Source: Prevotella sp. 10(H) (GTDB lineage: Bacteria; Bacteroidota; Bacteroidia; Bacteroidales; Dysgonomonadaceae). Taken from it: a DNA stretch of 64,000 nt. Positions 1 to 8,918 of this stretch are shown one piece after another. The notes under the pieces are model-generated. The model saw nothing but the letters and a program-made list of their open reading frames with translations, was not told the DNA's origin and searched no databases. Position 1 is the first letter of the stretch. The number at the start of each line of letters is the position of its first letter. Made by a program: the position numbers and the translations under genes. Where the stretch lies: contig NZ_JOMI01000001.1 of NCBI RefSeq assembly GCF_000711235.1, forward strand, positions 1 through 64,000. The letters run 5' to 3'.

Positions 1-162
1 TCCAGGCAGGGCAGCCTCAATATGGCAGCATTCTGAAACAAGTTTGTCATTATCATTAAAAATTACATGATTACAGCCAGGAAATGCACATTGATTCCCG
101 GAACGTAACAATAACATCTTTATTGTTTCAGTAGCTGGTGTAAGTCTTTTGGTGTTAGCCAT
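1..162 (-). CDS. HNH endonuclease, 5' part only (runs off window)
   Basis: The reading frame opens with ATG at 162 on the minus strand and stays open for 54 codons to the window edge, so the C-terminal part is missing. The peptide starts MANTKRLTPATETIK and carries a CAFPGC pair followed by ECCHIEA. This Cys pair plus CHIEA is the front half of an HNH zinc-binding nuclease fold. The gene is divergent from the HNH gene at 371, with a 208-base AT-rich gap. Substrate unknown; nuclease family assignment is by motif only. Confidence 0.6.
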   Translation of the reverse strand, partial: MANTKRLTPATETIKMLLLRSGNQCAFPGCNHVIFNDNDKLVSECCHIEAALPG

Positions 163-305
163 CAATCAAAGATTATTTAAATACTATTTATTCATTTTCA
201 TAAAGATCAAAGATAGTTAAAATTAATGTTTGTTAGATGTTAAATTCGAATGTAGAACTTTATCATCTTTTGAAATCATTCATCCTTAAACATCTTAATA
301 TTCAC

Positions 306-313
306 TATATTTG
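306..313 (+). promoter_or_regulatory. -7 promoter box TATATTTG
   Basis: TATATTTG fits the Bacteroidota -7 consensus TAnnTTTG and lies 57 bases before the ATG of the HNH gene at 371. No clear -33 TTTG at the expected spacing was found, so this is a moderate call. Confidence 0.4.
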
Positions 314-370
314 CAATATGACTGATATAAATTATTGAATAATTAAAATATTAGGAAATTTATAATTTAA

Positions 371-1342
371 ATGAAAAACCTTGATTACTATATCCTATGC
401 TTTACTCACTTAAGGAGAGCTCCCAATAATGGAGGTGCCCCTCATAAACCGATTTTATTATTGAGTATATTGGATTGCATTGAAAAGGGATATATTTTAG
501 ATAATAGAATTTACATTACTCCTGAACTTATTGCATATTTTAAAAGTAACTGGCAAATATGGGTGAAATCCAAACATATAATGAATTTCTCCATGCCATT
601 TTATCATATGTCGGGAGAACCATTTTGGAACCTCATTTTAAAACCAGGTTGCGATTTAAAATTAGATAAAAGCAATTCGATAAAATCGTTCAACCTGCTG
701 AACACAGTTGTTGACTATGCATTGATGGATGATCAATTAATGCAATTATTGTTTCAGCCTGATAATAGACAAATATTAAGAACTATCCTGATCGATAAAT
801 ATTTTCCTACTATTCATCATTACACTGCAAGTAATATGGCTTATCTGGATTCTATTGCGGATGAGATACTCCACGACTCTGCAATCCAATACATGAAGAA
901 GATTGAAAATATTAAGCAGAAGGAGAATATAGTAACATTTGAAGAAGAAATATTCCTGCGAAACTATGTTTTCAAGAAGCAGATTCCTTTAATATATGAT
1001 AATACATGTTGTATATCCGGTTTAAAGATTAATACATGGTACAATATATCAATGATTGATGCTTGCCATATTATTCCTTTTTCCCAGACTCATGACGATA
1101 CCATTGGAAACGGGTTGGCTCTTTGCCCCAATCTTCACAGGGCGTTTGACCGTGGATTAATTTCAATAGATGAAAACTATAAAATTGTTGTATCAAATAT
1201 ATTTAAAGAAGACAAAAAGAGTACACACTCTATTATACAATTTGACCGGAAGGAAATCAATTTGCCATCCAATGAAAAATTCCACCCGAAAATGGAAAAT
1301 TTATTATGGCATAGAAATAATATCTTCAGAAGTTCACAATAA
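371..1342 (+). CDS. HNH endonuclease with N-terminal sulfur-binding-like domain
   Basis: 323 residues. The C-terminal part (about residues 205-265) is a complete HNH module: a CCISG knuckle near 211, ACHIIPFS near 232, and LCPNLHRAFDRG near 255. The N-terminal part has GGAPHKPILLLSILD near residues 22-36, then a YIT-PEL and a W-x-W segment. This layout resembles the sulfur-binding domain of ScoMcrA/SprMcrA-type restriction enzymes that recognise phosphorothioate-modified DNA. The HNH call is firm; the phosphorothioate specificity is inferred from the N-terminal motif alone. It would act in the cytoplasm against incoming modified DNA. The phosphoribosyltransferase gene follows 37 bases downstream on the same strand, so the two may be co-transcribed. 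Confidence 0.75.
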   Translation: MKNLDYYILCFTHLRRAPNNGGAPHKPILLLSILDCIEKGYILDNRIYITPELIAYFKSNWQIWVKSKHIMNFSMPFYHMSGEPFWNLILKPGCDLKLDKSNSIKSFNLLNTVVDYALMDDQLMQLLFQPDNRQILRTILIDKYFPTIHHYTASNMAYLDSIADEILHDSAIQYMKKIENIKQKENIVTFEEEIFLRNYVFKKQIPLIYDNTCCISGLKINTWYNISMIDACHIIPFSQTHDDTIGNGLALCPNLHRAFDRGLISIDENYKIVVSNIFKEDKKSTHSIIQFDRKEINLPSNEKFHPKMENLLWHRNNIFRSSQ

Positions 1343-1379
1343 TCATTTGACTTAATAGTAATTGGATAATTAAAATAGC

Positions 1380-2294
1380 ATGTTGCAAAATATACGTTTG
1401 GGATCAATTATGGTAAGTACAGCCGAAAACAGTGCTTTTGCTGTGATAAATCGGTTAATTGATTCCATTGGTCCCCGGACGGAGCTTGTCATGACTTTTT
1501 TTGAAGACGGTCGATTCGGTTATTATTGTTCTAGTAATAAAGGATTTTTAAAGCTCGCAAAACAGTTCGGTTGGTTACTGACCGATAACAGGATAGATGA
1601 GTCAGGAATAATAACAGGAGAGGGCTACTATGCTACCCAATGGTTTGACGCCTGTTTCTGGCAATGCAAAAGTGAAAGACGAAGTATAGATCTGGAACAT
1701 ATATTGAGAAATAACTGGCAAAGTCTTGAAAGAGACGAATATTACCCACATAACATGCCTTTCAGACACTTCGAGAAAGACGGATATAAATGCTATTATA
1801 TTTATGATTACTACACCAAAAATTCCAAACACGAAAGAACCGACCTGGACAAGAGAGCCCGAAATCTCATTTTTAATATGAAAAATGGAATTGCGGACCA
1901 TCAGGCTGCACGTATACTTGGCAATGCCATAAATCTACAGTTTGATAAAGAATCGAAATCAAACCATCTGATAATACCTATCGCAGCATCAACAATTGAA
2001 ACCCATACAAAAAGATTTTCCCGTTTCTGTCAGCTTTTATCTTGGTATACCGGTATAAAGAATGGTTATGATACAGTTGAAGTTGTGGAGGAAAAAATTG
2101 AAATTATTCCTAAATCATTGGTTTCACTACATCATATTAAATTGGATAATAAAAAGCTACACCGCAAATCCGTTTTTCTTATTGATGATGTATATACGAC
2201 AGGAGGATCATTTACCGATATGGTATACAAGTTAAAGAAACATGGTATTACGGATATACAAGGGATTTTTCTAAGTAAGACCAATTTTGATTAG
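1380..2294 (+). CDS. Phosphoribosyltransferase-fold protein
   Basis: 304 residues. Near residues 264-278 is VFLIDDVYTTGGSF, the PRPP-binding loop of type I phosphoribosyltransferases (two acidic residues followed by TTGG). Before it is LIIPIAAST, equivalent to the beta strand and hood entry in ComF-like members. The N-terminal 130 residues are rich in Tyr/Trp and I do not recognise them. An alternative ATG at 1410 gives a protein shorter by ten residues. It is probably in an operon with the HNH nuclease upstream. A defence-linked role is inferred only from that neighbour. The gene ends just before a perfect hairpin at 2341. Confidence 0.6.
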   Translation: MLQNIRLGSIMVSTAENSAFAVINRLIDSIGPRTELVMTFFEDGRFGYYCSSNKGFLKLAKQFGWLLTDNRIDESGIITGEGYYATQWFDACFWQCKSERRSIDLEHILRNNWQSLERDEYYPHNMPFRHFEKDGYKCYYIYDYYTKNSKHERTDLDKRARNLIFNMKNGIADHQAARILGNAINLQFDKESKSNHLIIPIAASTIETHTKRFSRFCQLLSWYTGIKNGYDTVEVVEEKIEIIPKSLVSLHHIKLDNKKLHRKSVFLIDDVYTTGGSFTDMVYKLKKHGITDIQGIFLSKTNFD

Positions 2295-2340
2295 ATATGA
2301 AACCGGTCAAAACCTCAATTCTTAAAAGACCTATTATAAA

Positions 2341-2370
2341 CAAAGTGCCTGTTTCACAACAGGCACTTTG
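2341..2370. terminator. Perfect 13-bp hairpin, likely bidirectional terminator
   Basis: CAAAGTGCCTGTT and its exact complement AACAGGCACTTTG flank a TCAC loop. It lies between the convergent phosphoribosyltransferase (ends 2294) and HTH gene (ends 2403). No uninterrupted T tract follows on either strand, so the terminator function is inferred from the stem and the position. Confidence 0.6.
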
Positions 2371-2402
2371 ATAATGTTTAATTAATTGATTATGCATTCT
2401 AT

Positions 2403-2705
2403 TTAATCATCAGTCGGATCTTTCTTCCGAGTGTTATGCTTCTGAAAAAATTCCATAACATCTGATTTCCTGTAATAGACCTTCTTATCTATTTTATAAA
2501 AAGGTATTAGTTTCAATTGACGGTATCTTTGCACCGTTCTTTTTGTTACTCCTAGTAAATAGCATAAATCCTGATTATCTATAAGTTCATCACCATCAAG
2601 GATAGACTTATTTCTAATCATCTTATCCAATTTGTTATCAATTTTGTCAAACCGTCCGGTTATATAGTCCTTGATCTCGTTCAATTTAGTAAAGCTATCA
2701 TCCAT
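2403..2705 (-). CDS. Helix-turn-helix (MerR/excisionase-like) protein
   Basis: 100 residues. The N-terminal third is a charged helical region (repeated KID/KLD). The C-terminal half has IDNQDLCYLLGVTKRTVQRYRQ followed by LIPFYKIDKKVYYRKSDVMEFF, the HTH_17 pattern of small excisionase-like DNA-binding proteins found beside Bacteroides integrases and conjugative transposons. It is transcribed in the same direction as the tra operon but 391 bases beyond its end. It may control excision or tra expression; no target is visible. Confidence 0.75.
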   Translation of the reverse strand: MDDSFTKLNEIKDYITGRFDKIDNKLDKMIRNKSILDGDELIDNQDLCYLLGVTKRTVQRYRQLKLIPFYKIDKKVYYRKSDVMEFFQKHNTRKKDPTDD

Positions 2706-3096
2706 AAATCTTAGTTTTTATATATGAAATTTTATAATAGAATTCTGAATTGTAAATATCAGAAGCTATATCCGTATTGATTCACAAGTTGGATTTATCA
2801 TTTTTATTTATTTTATATATCCATGAATATTAGGAAGGTGGATATATAAGAATTTTTATTATCACTAGATAAGCATTTCGATACTGTGAGATTTATTATC
2901 AAAAAAATGAATAAATAGTATAAACCCGTAAATTTCACAACTTGGTATTATTGAAATTTTCAGACAGAATATATACAGATGGCCTATTCTAATTCATCTC
3001 CCCACAATTCAATATCCGTCTTCGCACATTTAATACTAATAATAATATATATCCAGGAAACCATTTGATATATTGCAATAACATACATCCATACAT
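2706..3096. other. Gene-free gap with a 10-bp inverted repeat
   Basis: 391 bases between the end of the tra operon and the HTH gene. I see no convincing coding frame. The only structure is TTATATATCC at 2813-2822 with its exact complement GGATATATAA at 2840-2849 (17-base loop), followed on the plus strand by GAATTTTTATT. It could be a weak terminator or a protein-binding palindrome. Confidence 0.35.
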
Positions 3097-3531
3097 TCAT
3101 GATCCTCTACCCTCCTCTGAAGTGTCGTTATTAAAATTGAAGGATAGTGGAAACTCTTTACCGAAATTGTCGTAAAAGACAATATCTATCGTTTGTCTTT
3201 CTTCTGACATAGAGGTATAATATAACCGGAATGTTTCTTTTTTCAATTCGTAGCTGTCATTAGGTTCGAAGATCGTTCCATCATCCATAGACAATATACC
3301 TTTTCCTTCCGGTTGAAAATAACGAATATAATACTTAGCCTTATCATAATCACCGCTTTTATCCAGTTGGCAACGGATCTCGGCAGTCTGTCCGTATTTT
3401 AGTTTTTTCGGGACAGGAAGGTTAGTAACCTTGAATTCATAAGACTGCTGAACGTCAATATCGTCACTACAGGCACATGCTATTGCCGCAAGCAATAGTG
3501 TGTAAATAAGGTATGATGCAAATTTTTTCAT
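3097..3531 (-). CDS. traQ: Conjugative transfer protein TraQ (DUF3872)
   Basis: 144 residues. The N-terminus (KKFASYLIYTLLLAAIACACSDD) is an export signal with a Cys consistent with lipoprotein processing. The rest is a beta-rich domain with the TraQ pattern (KVTNLPVPKKLKYGQTAEIRC and IRYFQPEGKG). TraQ is an accessory envelope component of Bacteroides CTnDOT-type conjugation systems. It is the last gene of the visible tra operon, 14 bases after traO. The TraP primase gene that usually sits between traO and traQ is absent. Confidence 0.85.
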   Translation of the reverse strand: MKKFASYLIYTLLLAAIACACSDDIDVQQSYEFKVTNLPVPKKLKYGQTAEIRCQLDKSGDYDKAKYYIRYFQPEGKGILSMDDGTIFEPNDSYELKKETFRLYYTSMSEERQTIDIVFYDNFGKEFPLSFNFNNDTSEEGRGS

Positions 3532-3545
3532 TGTTTTTTTATTAA

Positions 3546-4160
3546 TCAGTTAATAATGAATTTTATTCCTGCTCCAGCCTGAAAATGGAATTTACCAATT
3601 GTTGAAGTCGGTAGTATTCTTTCCCTGCAATGGATAAGAAGTATCATCCTGTCCGTAAGGAAAGTTTCTATCTCAAGACCGATAGCCCCACCGTAAAGGA
3701 ATTTATCTTTATTTGTAAGTACAGCCCCGTCATACAGCTCTTTCTTTCCCCAGTTGACCGTTTCATATCCCGACATTAAAGATGCTCCTATAGAAACGAA
3801 AATAGTTTTAGAATAATCCGAGAGGAATTTTTTATAATATCCTATTTCACCTGTGAACTGTGAAACGGGTATATACTGGTTACTGTATCCGTATTGTTTT
3901 TGAAGGTATTCGATGCCATATATCCACCTGTTACCGCTTTTATTATAAGTAGCTACGCCTATACCTAATGCGAACGCCTGACCGTCACCGCTTGTCAGTT
4001 TAAAGCCATCCACTGCAGAAGCGGTCAGTTGTATTCCCTTTTGCCCGGGCAGGTAACGCTGAGCCAAAGTTTTTTCAGTAATGAGTAAGCTTAAGGTAAA
4101 TGCCAGTGTTATTATTAATATTATTCTGTCCATATATTTTTCGTAATTTATGTTTAACAA
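3546..4160 (-). CDS. traO: Conjugative transfer protein TraO
   Basis: 204 residues. It has an N-terminal hydrophobic segment (IILIITLAFTLSLLI), then QRYLPGQKGIQLTASAVDGF and GNRWIYGIEYLQKQYGY, the recognisable core of TraO. The repeated aromatic/glycine strands suggest an outer-membrane or periplasmic beta-structured protein. An internal ATG (MDRIILII, ten codons in) is an alternative start. The gene sits 15 bases after traN and 14 before traQ. Confidence 0.85.
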   Translation of the reverse strand: MLNINYEKYMDRIILIITLAFTLSLLITEKTLAQRYLPGQKGIQLTASAVDGFKLTSGDGQAFALGIGVATYNKSGNRWIYGIEYLQKQYGYSNQYIPVSQFTGEIGYYKKFLSDYSKTIFVSIGASLMSGYETVNWGKKELYDGAVLTNKDKFLYGGAIGLEIETFLTDRMILLIHCRERILPTSTIGKFHFQAGAGIKFIIN

Positions 4161-4175
4161 GAGGGTCTGAGACCT

Positions 4176-5156
4176 CTATTTTACTTTGAGTTCATTAATC
4201 CTTTCAGCCCTGATCAGGTCGGCATTCTCAATGGTAAAACTTTGATTACGCCCTCCCTGCTTTTCGTATAATTCCACAATAAGTTTCTTATCGTCGGGTA
4301 TAGTAATTTTCTCTATTGTGAAGACTGTTTGCCCGGTAGAATTTCCGTGCACTTCAGTCACATAGTTAAATGCCCGGAGTGGTACAATAATCGTTTCCTG
4401 AATAGCGGTGCGTTTGGTAAGCTTTTTGTCGACAATTTTAAAGCGTACAAAATCTATATCAAAAGATACATTTGATTCATTCTTAATCTGGGTATGCAGG
4501 TAAAGGAGGTTGTTATGGGTGTAAATGCCTTTTAACAGGTACTGAATACCGAAGCGCTTACTGCCGATATGCTTTATAATACGTTTATCACCGTGATAAA
4601 TGGAGCGCATAATCAGGTGCACAACTTTCGGGGATTCGCTGCCTAGGTCTTTCAGGTAGATCTCCATCGAATTATTGGGGCGGTTCACCGCTTCACCATT
4701 ATGCATAAAATCCTTCATCTCGATATTGAGCTTCACCGGTTCATCCGAATACCGTATATTGAAGGTATAAAAACTTCCTTCTTCCGTGATGACGGACATA
4801 TTGGTTTCTTTTTCAAAGCCCCTTAGAGCCGCTTTTACCCTGAGTACATTATCCGAACTCTGCGCTCGTGCCGCTACGATATTTGAAGAACCGAGATCAA
4901 CATCCTTGATAGAGGATGGAAAAATAAGTGTAGTGGTCTTATCAAAAGTTACTTCGATGCCATATGGCGGTATCATCCTGTCAAACATAATTTTGCGGGT
5001 CAGTCCCTGATATAGGTCACCCACTGAAGGCTGTTCCTTTTTATCTTCTTCCTCTTGGGGAACATTCACCTCAGTTATTATTTCCTGTGAATGTCCATAC
5101 GATACATGCAACAGGAGAGAAAAGATTAATACGGTTAAATATTTTATTGTTTTCAT
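4176..5156 (-). CDS. traN: Conjugative transfer protein TraN
   Basis: 326 residues. A cleavable signal peptide (LTVLIFSLLLHVSYGHSQ) precedes a TraN core: FDRMIPPYGIEVTFDKTTTL, FPSSIKDVDLGSSNIVAARA, then a C-terminal domain with IKNESNVSFDIDFVRF. TraN is the VirB9-like outer-membrane core subunit of the Bacteroides type IV secretion channel and is expected in the periplasm, partnering TraM. The length is normal and no damage is seen. Confidence 0.9.
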   Translation of the reverse strand: MKTIKYLTVLIFSLLLHVSYGHSQEIITEVNVPQEEEDKKEQPSVGDLYQGLTRKIMFDRMIPPYGIEVTFDKTTTLIFPSSIKDVDLGSSNIVAARAQSSDNVLRVKAALRGFEKETNMSVITEEGSFYTFNIRYSDEPVKLNIEMKDFMHNGEAVNRPNNSMEIYLKDLGSESPKVVHLIMRSIYHGDKRIIKHIGSKRFGIQYLLKGIYTHNNLLYLHTQIKNESNVSFDIDFVRFKIVDKKLTKRTAIQETIIVPLRAFNYVTEVHGNSTGQTVFTIEKITIPDDKKLIVELYEKQGGRNQSFTIENADLIRAERINELKVK

Positions 5157-5227
5157 ACTTTAATTTTTATTATTCATTTAAATGATTTTGAATTAAGACA
5201 TATGCGTTTTGGCTTATTAACTTAATC

Positions 5228-6523
5228 CTATTTAGGTAATAACATCAGTTTATATCCGGCTTTAAGGATTACTGTTACCGTCCGGAATTTTTTTCCAAGA
5301 TACTGGGACGTTCCTTGTATAAGCCCTCTGCCCGCATCACTTAACAACTGCTGTCCTGCACTTTGCTGTGAAATATTGATCGTTGAGCCCAGGTTACTGC
5401 CCATGTTGGCTGCTATTTCTTTGGCTGCGCTAAGTTCCATCGATCCGGGTATATGAATGCCTTTCTGTCCGTCCGAATCATAGACTGTCAGCTCCACATG
5501 GATAATCTTGCCTTCATGTTCAATCGTATTAATCAATACTTCGAGCCTCTCTCCCTGTATTTTTGCATGGCCCGTCAGCATGGTATTTACCGGGATAAAA
5601 GTATCCCCAGCTATCAGGGGTTCGGAAAGACGCATCCGCAAAATCTGTCCGTCTGTAACCTTCTGCTCATCATGGATACATGCGGAGATTGTATTCTTAT
5701 TATTCCCGGCTGATTGTTTATCCATGGAGTTAAAACCGTAATTACGTTCCCGGTCATAGCGTTCCATCAACTCTTCATCACTCAAACGTTGGGATAAAGA
5801 AGAGACTACCGTTTCCAACAGATGATGAACAGGAGTTGCTTTCGGCTTCTTATTTGCAACCGAAGACTTTACAATTTTGTTTTTCATCTCTTCAGCCGAC
5901 AATCCTTGTCCGGGGGGATAAGGATAGCCTTCTGCCTGCCCCTGCGGCATATATTTCGCTGCCATCTGATATGATTTTTCCATAAGGGCAAGTTGTTCAT
6001 CCATCTGGGTTTTCCTGTTTTCCTTTTCGTCCAGTTTAGCCTCCAGGTCTTCCAGCCTCTTTTTCATTTCTTCCTTCTCCGGGTCTTCTTTAGGGTTTTC
6101 GTAGAAATTACCCAATGTCCTGTTTATATCGCTGTAAGCGGTTTGTGAAGTCTGAATGGCATTTCGTTTGCTTTGCTGTTTAGAAGACTGAGCAGCTTCA
6201 CGTTCCACCTGTTGATTTTCCATTATATCTGACTCCTTACCGTCCGTATCCATCATAAAAGCATCCAGTGAGCGCATCCTGTCCTTTTGCTTTTGATCCA
6301 GCTGTTCCTGTTCATAAGCATCCCGTTTATCTGCAATAATCTCATCCTTTTTAGGATCGGGAATATCCGCATTAAATCCAATGCCTTCTTTCTGTTTTTC
6401 CTTTTCTGATTCGGATGGTGCAAATATCAGCCACATGCATCCTGCAAAAGCAAGGAACATCATGGCAAAAACAGCATATTTCTTCAATTGTTGTTTTTTG
6501 CCGGAGTTACCTGTCGTACTCAT
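5228..6523 (-). CDS. traM: Conjugative transfer protein TraM
   Basis: 431 residues. It has one N-terminal membrane segment (VFAMMFLAFAGCMWLIFAPSE), a long charged coiled-coil-like linker (about residues 40-190, with KKRLEDLEAKLDEKE), and a conserved C-terminal domain (SACIHDEQKVTDGQILRMRL and PLIAGDTFIPVNTMLTG). TraM is thought to be the VirB10-like inner-membrane to periplasm bridge of the mating channel. Its start overlaps the small upstream gene by 17 bases, indicating translational coupling. Confidence 0.9.
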   Translation of the reverse strand: MSTTGNSGKKQQLKKYAVFAMMFLAFAGCMWLIFAPSESEKEKQKEGIGFNADIPDPKKDEIIADKRDAYEQEQLDQKQKDRMRSLDAFMMDTDGKESDIMENQQVEREAAQSSKQQSKRNAIQTSQTAYSDINRTLGNFYENPKEDPEKEEMKKRLEDLEAKLDEKENRKTQMDEQLALMEKSYQMAAKYMPQGQAEGYPYPPGQGLSAEEMKNKIVKSSVANKKPKATPVHHLLETVVSSLSQRLSDEELMERYDRERNYGFNSMDKQSAGNNKNTISACIHDEQKVTDGQILRMRLSEPLIAGDTFIPVNTMLTGHAKIQGERLEVLINTIEHEGKIIHVELTVYDSDGQKGIHIPGSMELSAAKEIAANMGSNLGSTINISQQSAGQQLLSDAGRGLIQGTSQYLGKKFRTVTVILKAGYKLMLLPK

Positions 6524-6791
6524 ATTCGTCTGTTTTTTCGGTTAATAACTGAATGCTATCTTTGTCTGATAATTGTGCCAAAACCGTTTGTGCAGCCTTT
6601 ACACTGTCGAATTTACTTTTAGGAACATAGGGATTATAATAAATATCTTCTATTTCCAGTTTCGTTTCCGGTTTATTTTTACCGCAGCATGTAAAAAGTA
6701 TAAGAAAACATATCAGTAAAACCATTAAAGTGGATACAGGGCTGAATACACGAATATTTATCCGTTTTAATTTATTTTTCTTCATATTCAT
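6507..6791 (-). CDS. Small membrane/lipoprotein-like tra operon protein
   Basis: 94 residues. One hydrophobic stretch (LMVLLICFLILFTCCGKNK) ends in two cysteines, which could be a lipoprotein signal or a membrane anchor. The tail is short, acidic and charged. I do not recognise a family. It overlaps traL by 20 bases and traM by 17 bases in other frames, so it is tightly packed in the operon and probably real. It occupies the place between traL and traM. Confidence 0.6.
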   Translation of the reverse strand: MNMKKNKLKRINIRVFSPVSTLMVLLICFLILFTCCGKNKPETKLEIEDIYYNPYVPKSKFDSVKAAQTVLAQLSDKDSIQLLTEKTDEYEYDR

Positions 6792-7056
6792 AAGTATTTG
6801 AGTTATCTACATGTTCCTTTTTCAGTATTTCAGGAACTTTTATCTGTTTTATCTCCTTATCATCAGCTTTACCGGATTTACCCCAGTTGTTTATTGTTGA
6901 AAACATAAAGTAAAAATTCAATATAGTGCCTGCCAGTAATAACAGTACGATAATGAATAGGCGGGTGTCGGGAGATAATAAGGCGCACAGATACCGAAGT
7001 TTATCCTGAATTTTGTCCCTTAACGAGATTGACAGGTCGTTTATCTTTTTCTTCAT
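6772..7056 (-). CDS. traL: Conjugative transfer protein TraL
   Basis: 94 residues. The layout is the TraL one: a charged cytoplasmic N-terminus (DLSISLRDKIQDKLRYLCALLSPDTR), one membrane helix (LFIIVLLLLAGTILNFYFMF) and a short hydrophilic tail. It lies 13 bases after traK and overlaps the next small gene. Function in the channel is not known in detail. Confidence 0.75.
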   Translation of the reverse strand: MKKKINDLSISLRDKIQDKLRYLCALLSPDTRLFIIVLLLLAGTILNFYFMFSTINNWGKSGKADDKEIKQIKVPEILKKEHVDNSNTYEYEEK

Positions 7057-7069
7057 TTTTGCATGTATT

Positions 7070-7693
7070 TTATCTGTCCAGCACTCTTAAATCTTTATTC
7101 TCTTTAATCTCGAAAGCTTCAATTGTAAAACCATGGGGATTATTATCAGACCGCACCGAGTTCAAAAGGCGGCAGGATGTTATGAGGCTGCGTTCGGTGA
7201 CGTTACTTTCCCGGATAATCATCTGACGGGCAAAGGTTGCTACACGGTAAGGATATACATCGAAATTGCAGGATATACTGTCAATCACCAGATTCTGATT
7301 AATATTACCGGAAATGACCCGGTTGTAAAAGCCCTTTTCAGCCAGGTCCCTGTAATAATTAAATGCGCTTTTGTCTGATAGTACCAAAGCTCGCTGGATA
7401 TTACTCTCAATAGCGCTTTTATCAGGAGAGAGCGTGAAAAACAGTTCATGGAATCGCTTTACATGCTCACGGGCTTCAACCGGCCTGTTTTGTGACAGGT
7501 CCTGTGACAAGGCAAGCATCAGTGACTTCCCTTCATCGAGAACATAGATTTTCTGCCGTTGCTTTTCAGCAAAGTTATACGCCCAGAATACCGACAAAGA
7601 GGTAATGACTGTGCATAATACCAGAAAGGCAATGCTGAATATCCGCAGTTGCTTAAAGCTGGTTTCTATATTGGTTAATGATTTGAATTCCAT
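7070..7693 (-). CDS. traK: Conjugative transfer protein TraK
   Basis: 207 residues. It starts MEFKSLTNIETSFKQLR, then a single membrane helix (IAFLVLCTVITSLSVFWAYNFA), then a periplasmic VirB8-like domain (IYVLDEGKSLMLALSQD, REHVKRFHELFFTLSPDK). TraK is expected to be an inner-membrane nucleation subunit of the channel. Length and residues are typical. It follows traJ after a 132-base gap, longer than other gaps in the operon. Confidence 0.9.
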   Translation of the reverse strand: MEFKSLTNIETSFKQLRIFSIAFLVLCTVITSLSVFWAYNFAEKQRQKIYVLDEGKSLMLALSQDLSQNRPVEAREHVKRFHELFFTLSPDKSAIESNIQRALVLSDKSAFNYYRDLAEKGFYNRVISGNINQNLVIDSISCNFDVYPYRVATFARQMIIRESNVTERSLITSCRLLNSVRSDNNPHGFTIEAFEIKENKDLRVLDR

Positions 7694-7825
7694 AATTCTA
7701 ATTTGTTAATGAGTTAATATGCCAATATGCCGATGATGAAATTGTTATTACTGAAATCCGGAAGCTTGAAAATATTGGCAAATTGGCACATTGAATAATT
7801 TGCATATTGATAATCCTTCGGCTTA

Positions 7826-8817
7826 TCACCGCCCCATAAGCCGTCCACCGATGTTGCCTGAGGCAGCGCCGGCTGCTCCTGCGGCAACAGAACCGGCCTT
7901 AACTGCTGCTGTGTTCACGCTTTTCCCGTAATTACCCATTCCTTCGGCCTGGATTATCCATCCGGCAACAGTCGGTATCGTGAAATATCCTACAATTCCG
8001 ATTATCAGAAAAATGATATAAATGGCATCAGAAGAGTCCATCGAATAGTTCGGGTCCGCTGTCATACGGTCTATATCTGCCTGTAGCATCAGTGATTGGA
8101 GACGTGCTAGAATGGAGCTGAACAGATCGGATACCGGAAGCCATAAATAAACGGTTATATAGCGGGATATCCATTGGGTTATAGTAGAGCCGAAACCATC
8201 CCATACTGAAATGGCAAAAGCCAGAGGGCCGAGTATGGCAAGGACAATCAGGAAGAATGTCCGGATAACGTCTATTACAAGGGCAGCTGCCTGAAAGACC
8301 AGTTGCAGGAAATTCCGGAAAAGTTCCTGAAACCATTTCTTCAGTTTATAAGCCGCACGGTCTATATATAAACCAGCCTTTTCACCTACATCGGTTACTC
8401 CCAGCTTTTTAAGCTCAGCTTCAAAGATGTCGTCGTCCACAAGATAGGCTGTCTCCGGATTTCTTTTTTTATCTCATACTCCAGTTTATCTTTTTGCTCG
8501 GCAAACTTTTTCATATCAAATGTTTCGGACTGCATCATCTGGTTGGTTCCCTGTACTACCGGACTCATAATACTGTTTATGGTACCCAGTACAAGGGTTG
8601 GAAAGAACATAATGCATGCACCGATAACAAAAGGTCTCAATAGCGGATATACATCTATCGGCTCTGCCCTTGCCAGACTTTGCCATACACGGTAGGCTAC
8701 GTAGAACAAAGCTCCCAGGCCGGCAATACCTTTGGCTATACCGATCATATTGCTGCATAAGGGCATCATCTGGTCATAGAGCATCCGTAGGGTTTGGTGA
8801 AATTGATCGAAATCCAT
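7826..8817 (-). CDS. traJ: TraJ, split across two frames at an A7 run
   Basis: TraJ is the polytopic VirB6-like channel protein. Frame one runs from ATG 8817 (MDFDQFHQTLRMLYDQMM) through membrane segments to KLEYEIKK and then a non-homologous tail that stops at 8395. The rest of TraJ (NPETAYLVDDDIFEAELKKLG, then FLIVLAILGPLAFAISVWDGF and VYLWLPVSDLFSSILARLQ) continues in the -1 frame to 7826. One extra A, or a -1 slip, at 8464-8470 restores a 330-residue TraJ of normal size. I chose 8817 over the upstream in-frame ATG at 8880 because the family begins there. Either a mutation, a sequencing error, or programmed slippage. Confidence 0.8.
8464..8470 (-). other. A7 slippery run in traJ
   Basis: On the minus strand the codons read ATA AAA AAA GAA, so A-AAA-AAA is a perfect X-XXY-YYZ heptamer for -1 slippage in the correct phase. 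A -1 slip gives Lys-Lys-Arg-Asn-Pro-Glu-Thr, joining the two TraJ halves exactly where the family sequence needs it. I could not identify a convincing downstream pseudoknot by eye. Confidence 0.5.
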
Positions 8818-8918
8818 AGTTTTAATTTGAAAATGTGACAATTTGCATATTCGAAAATGAAAAGCCCTTCTATAGAGCAATTGGCTAATCTCCGAATTTG
8901 CTTATTTGCTAATTGATT

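Noticed and set aside
1177-1407. 76-codon minus-strand frame opposite the HNH gene
   Set aside because: Antisense to the HNH motif region and without any recognised domain.
6507-6791. Assignment of the small gene as TraP
   Set aside because: TraP is a larger primase-type protein with a zinc-binding domain; this 94-residue membrane peptide does not fit.
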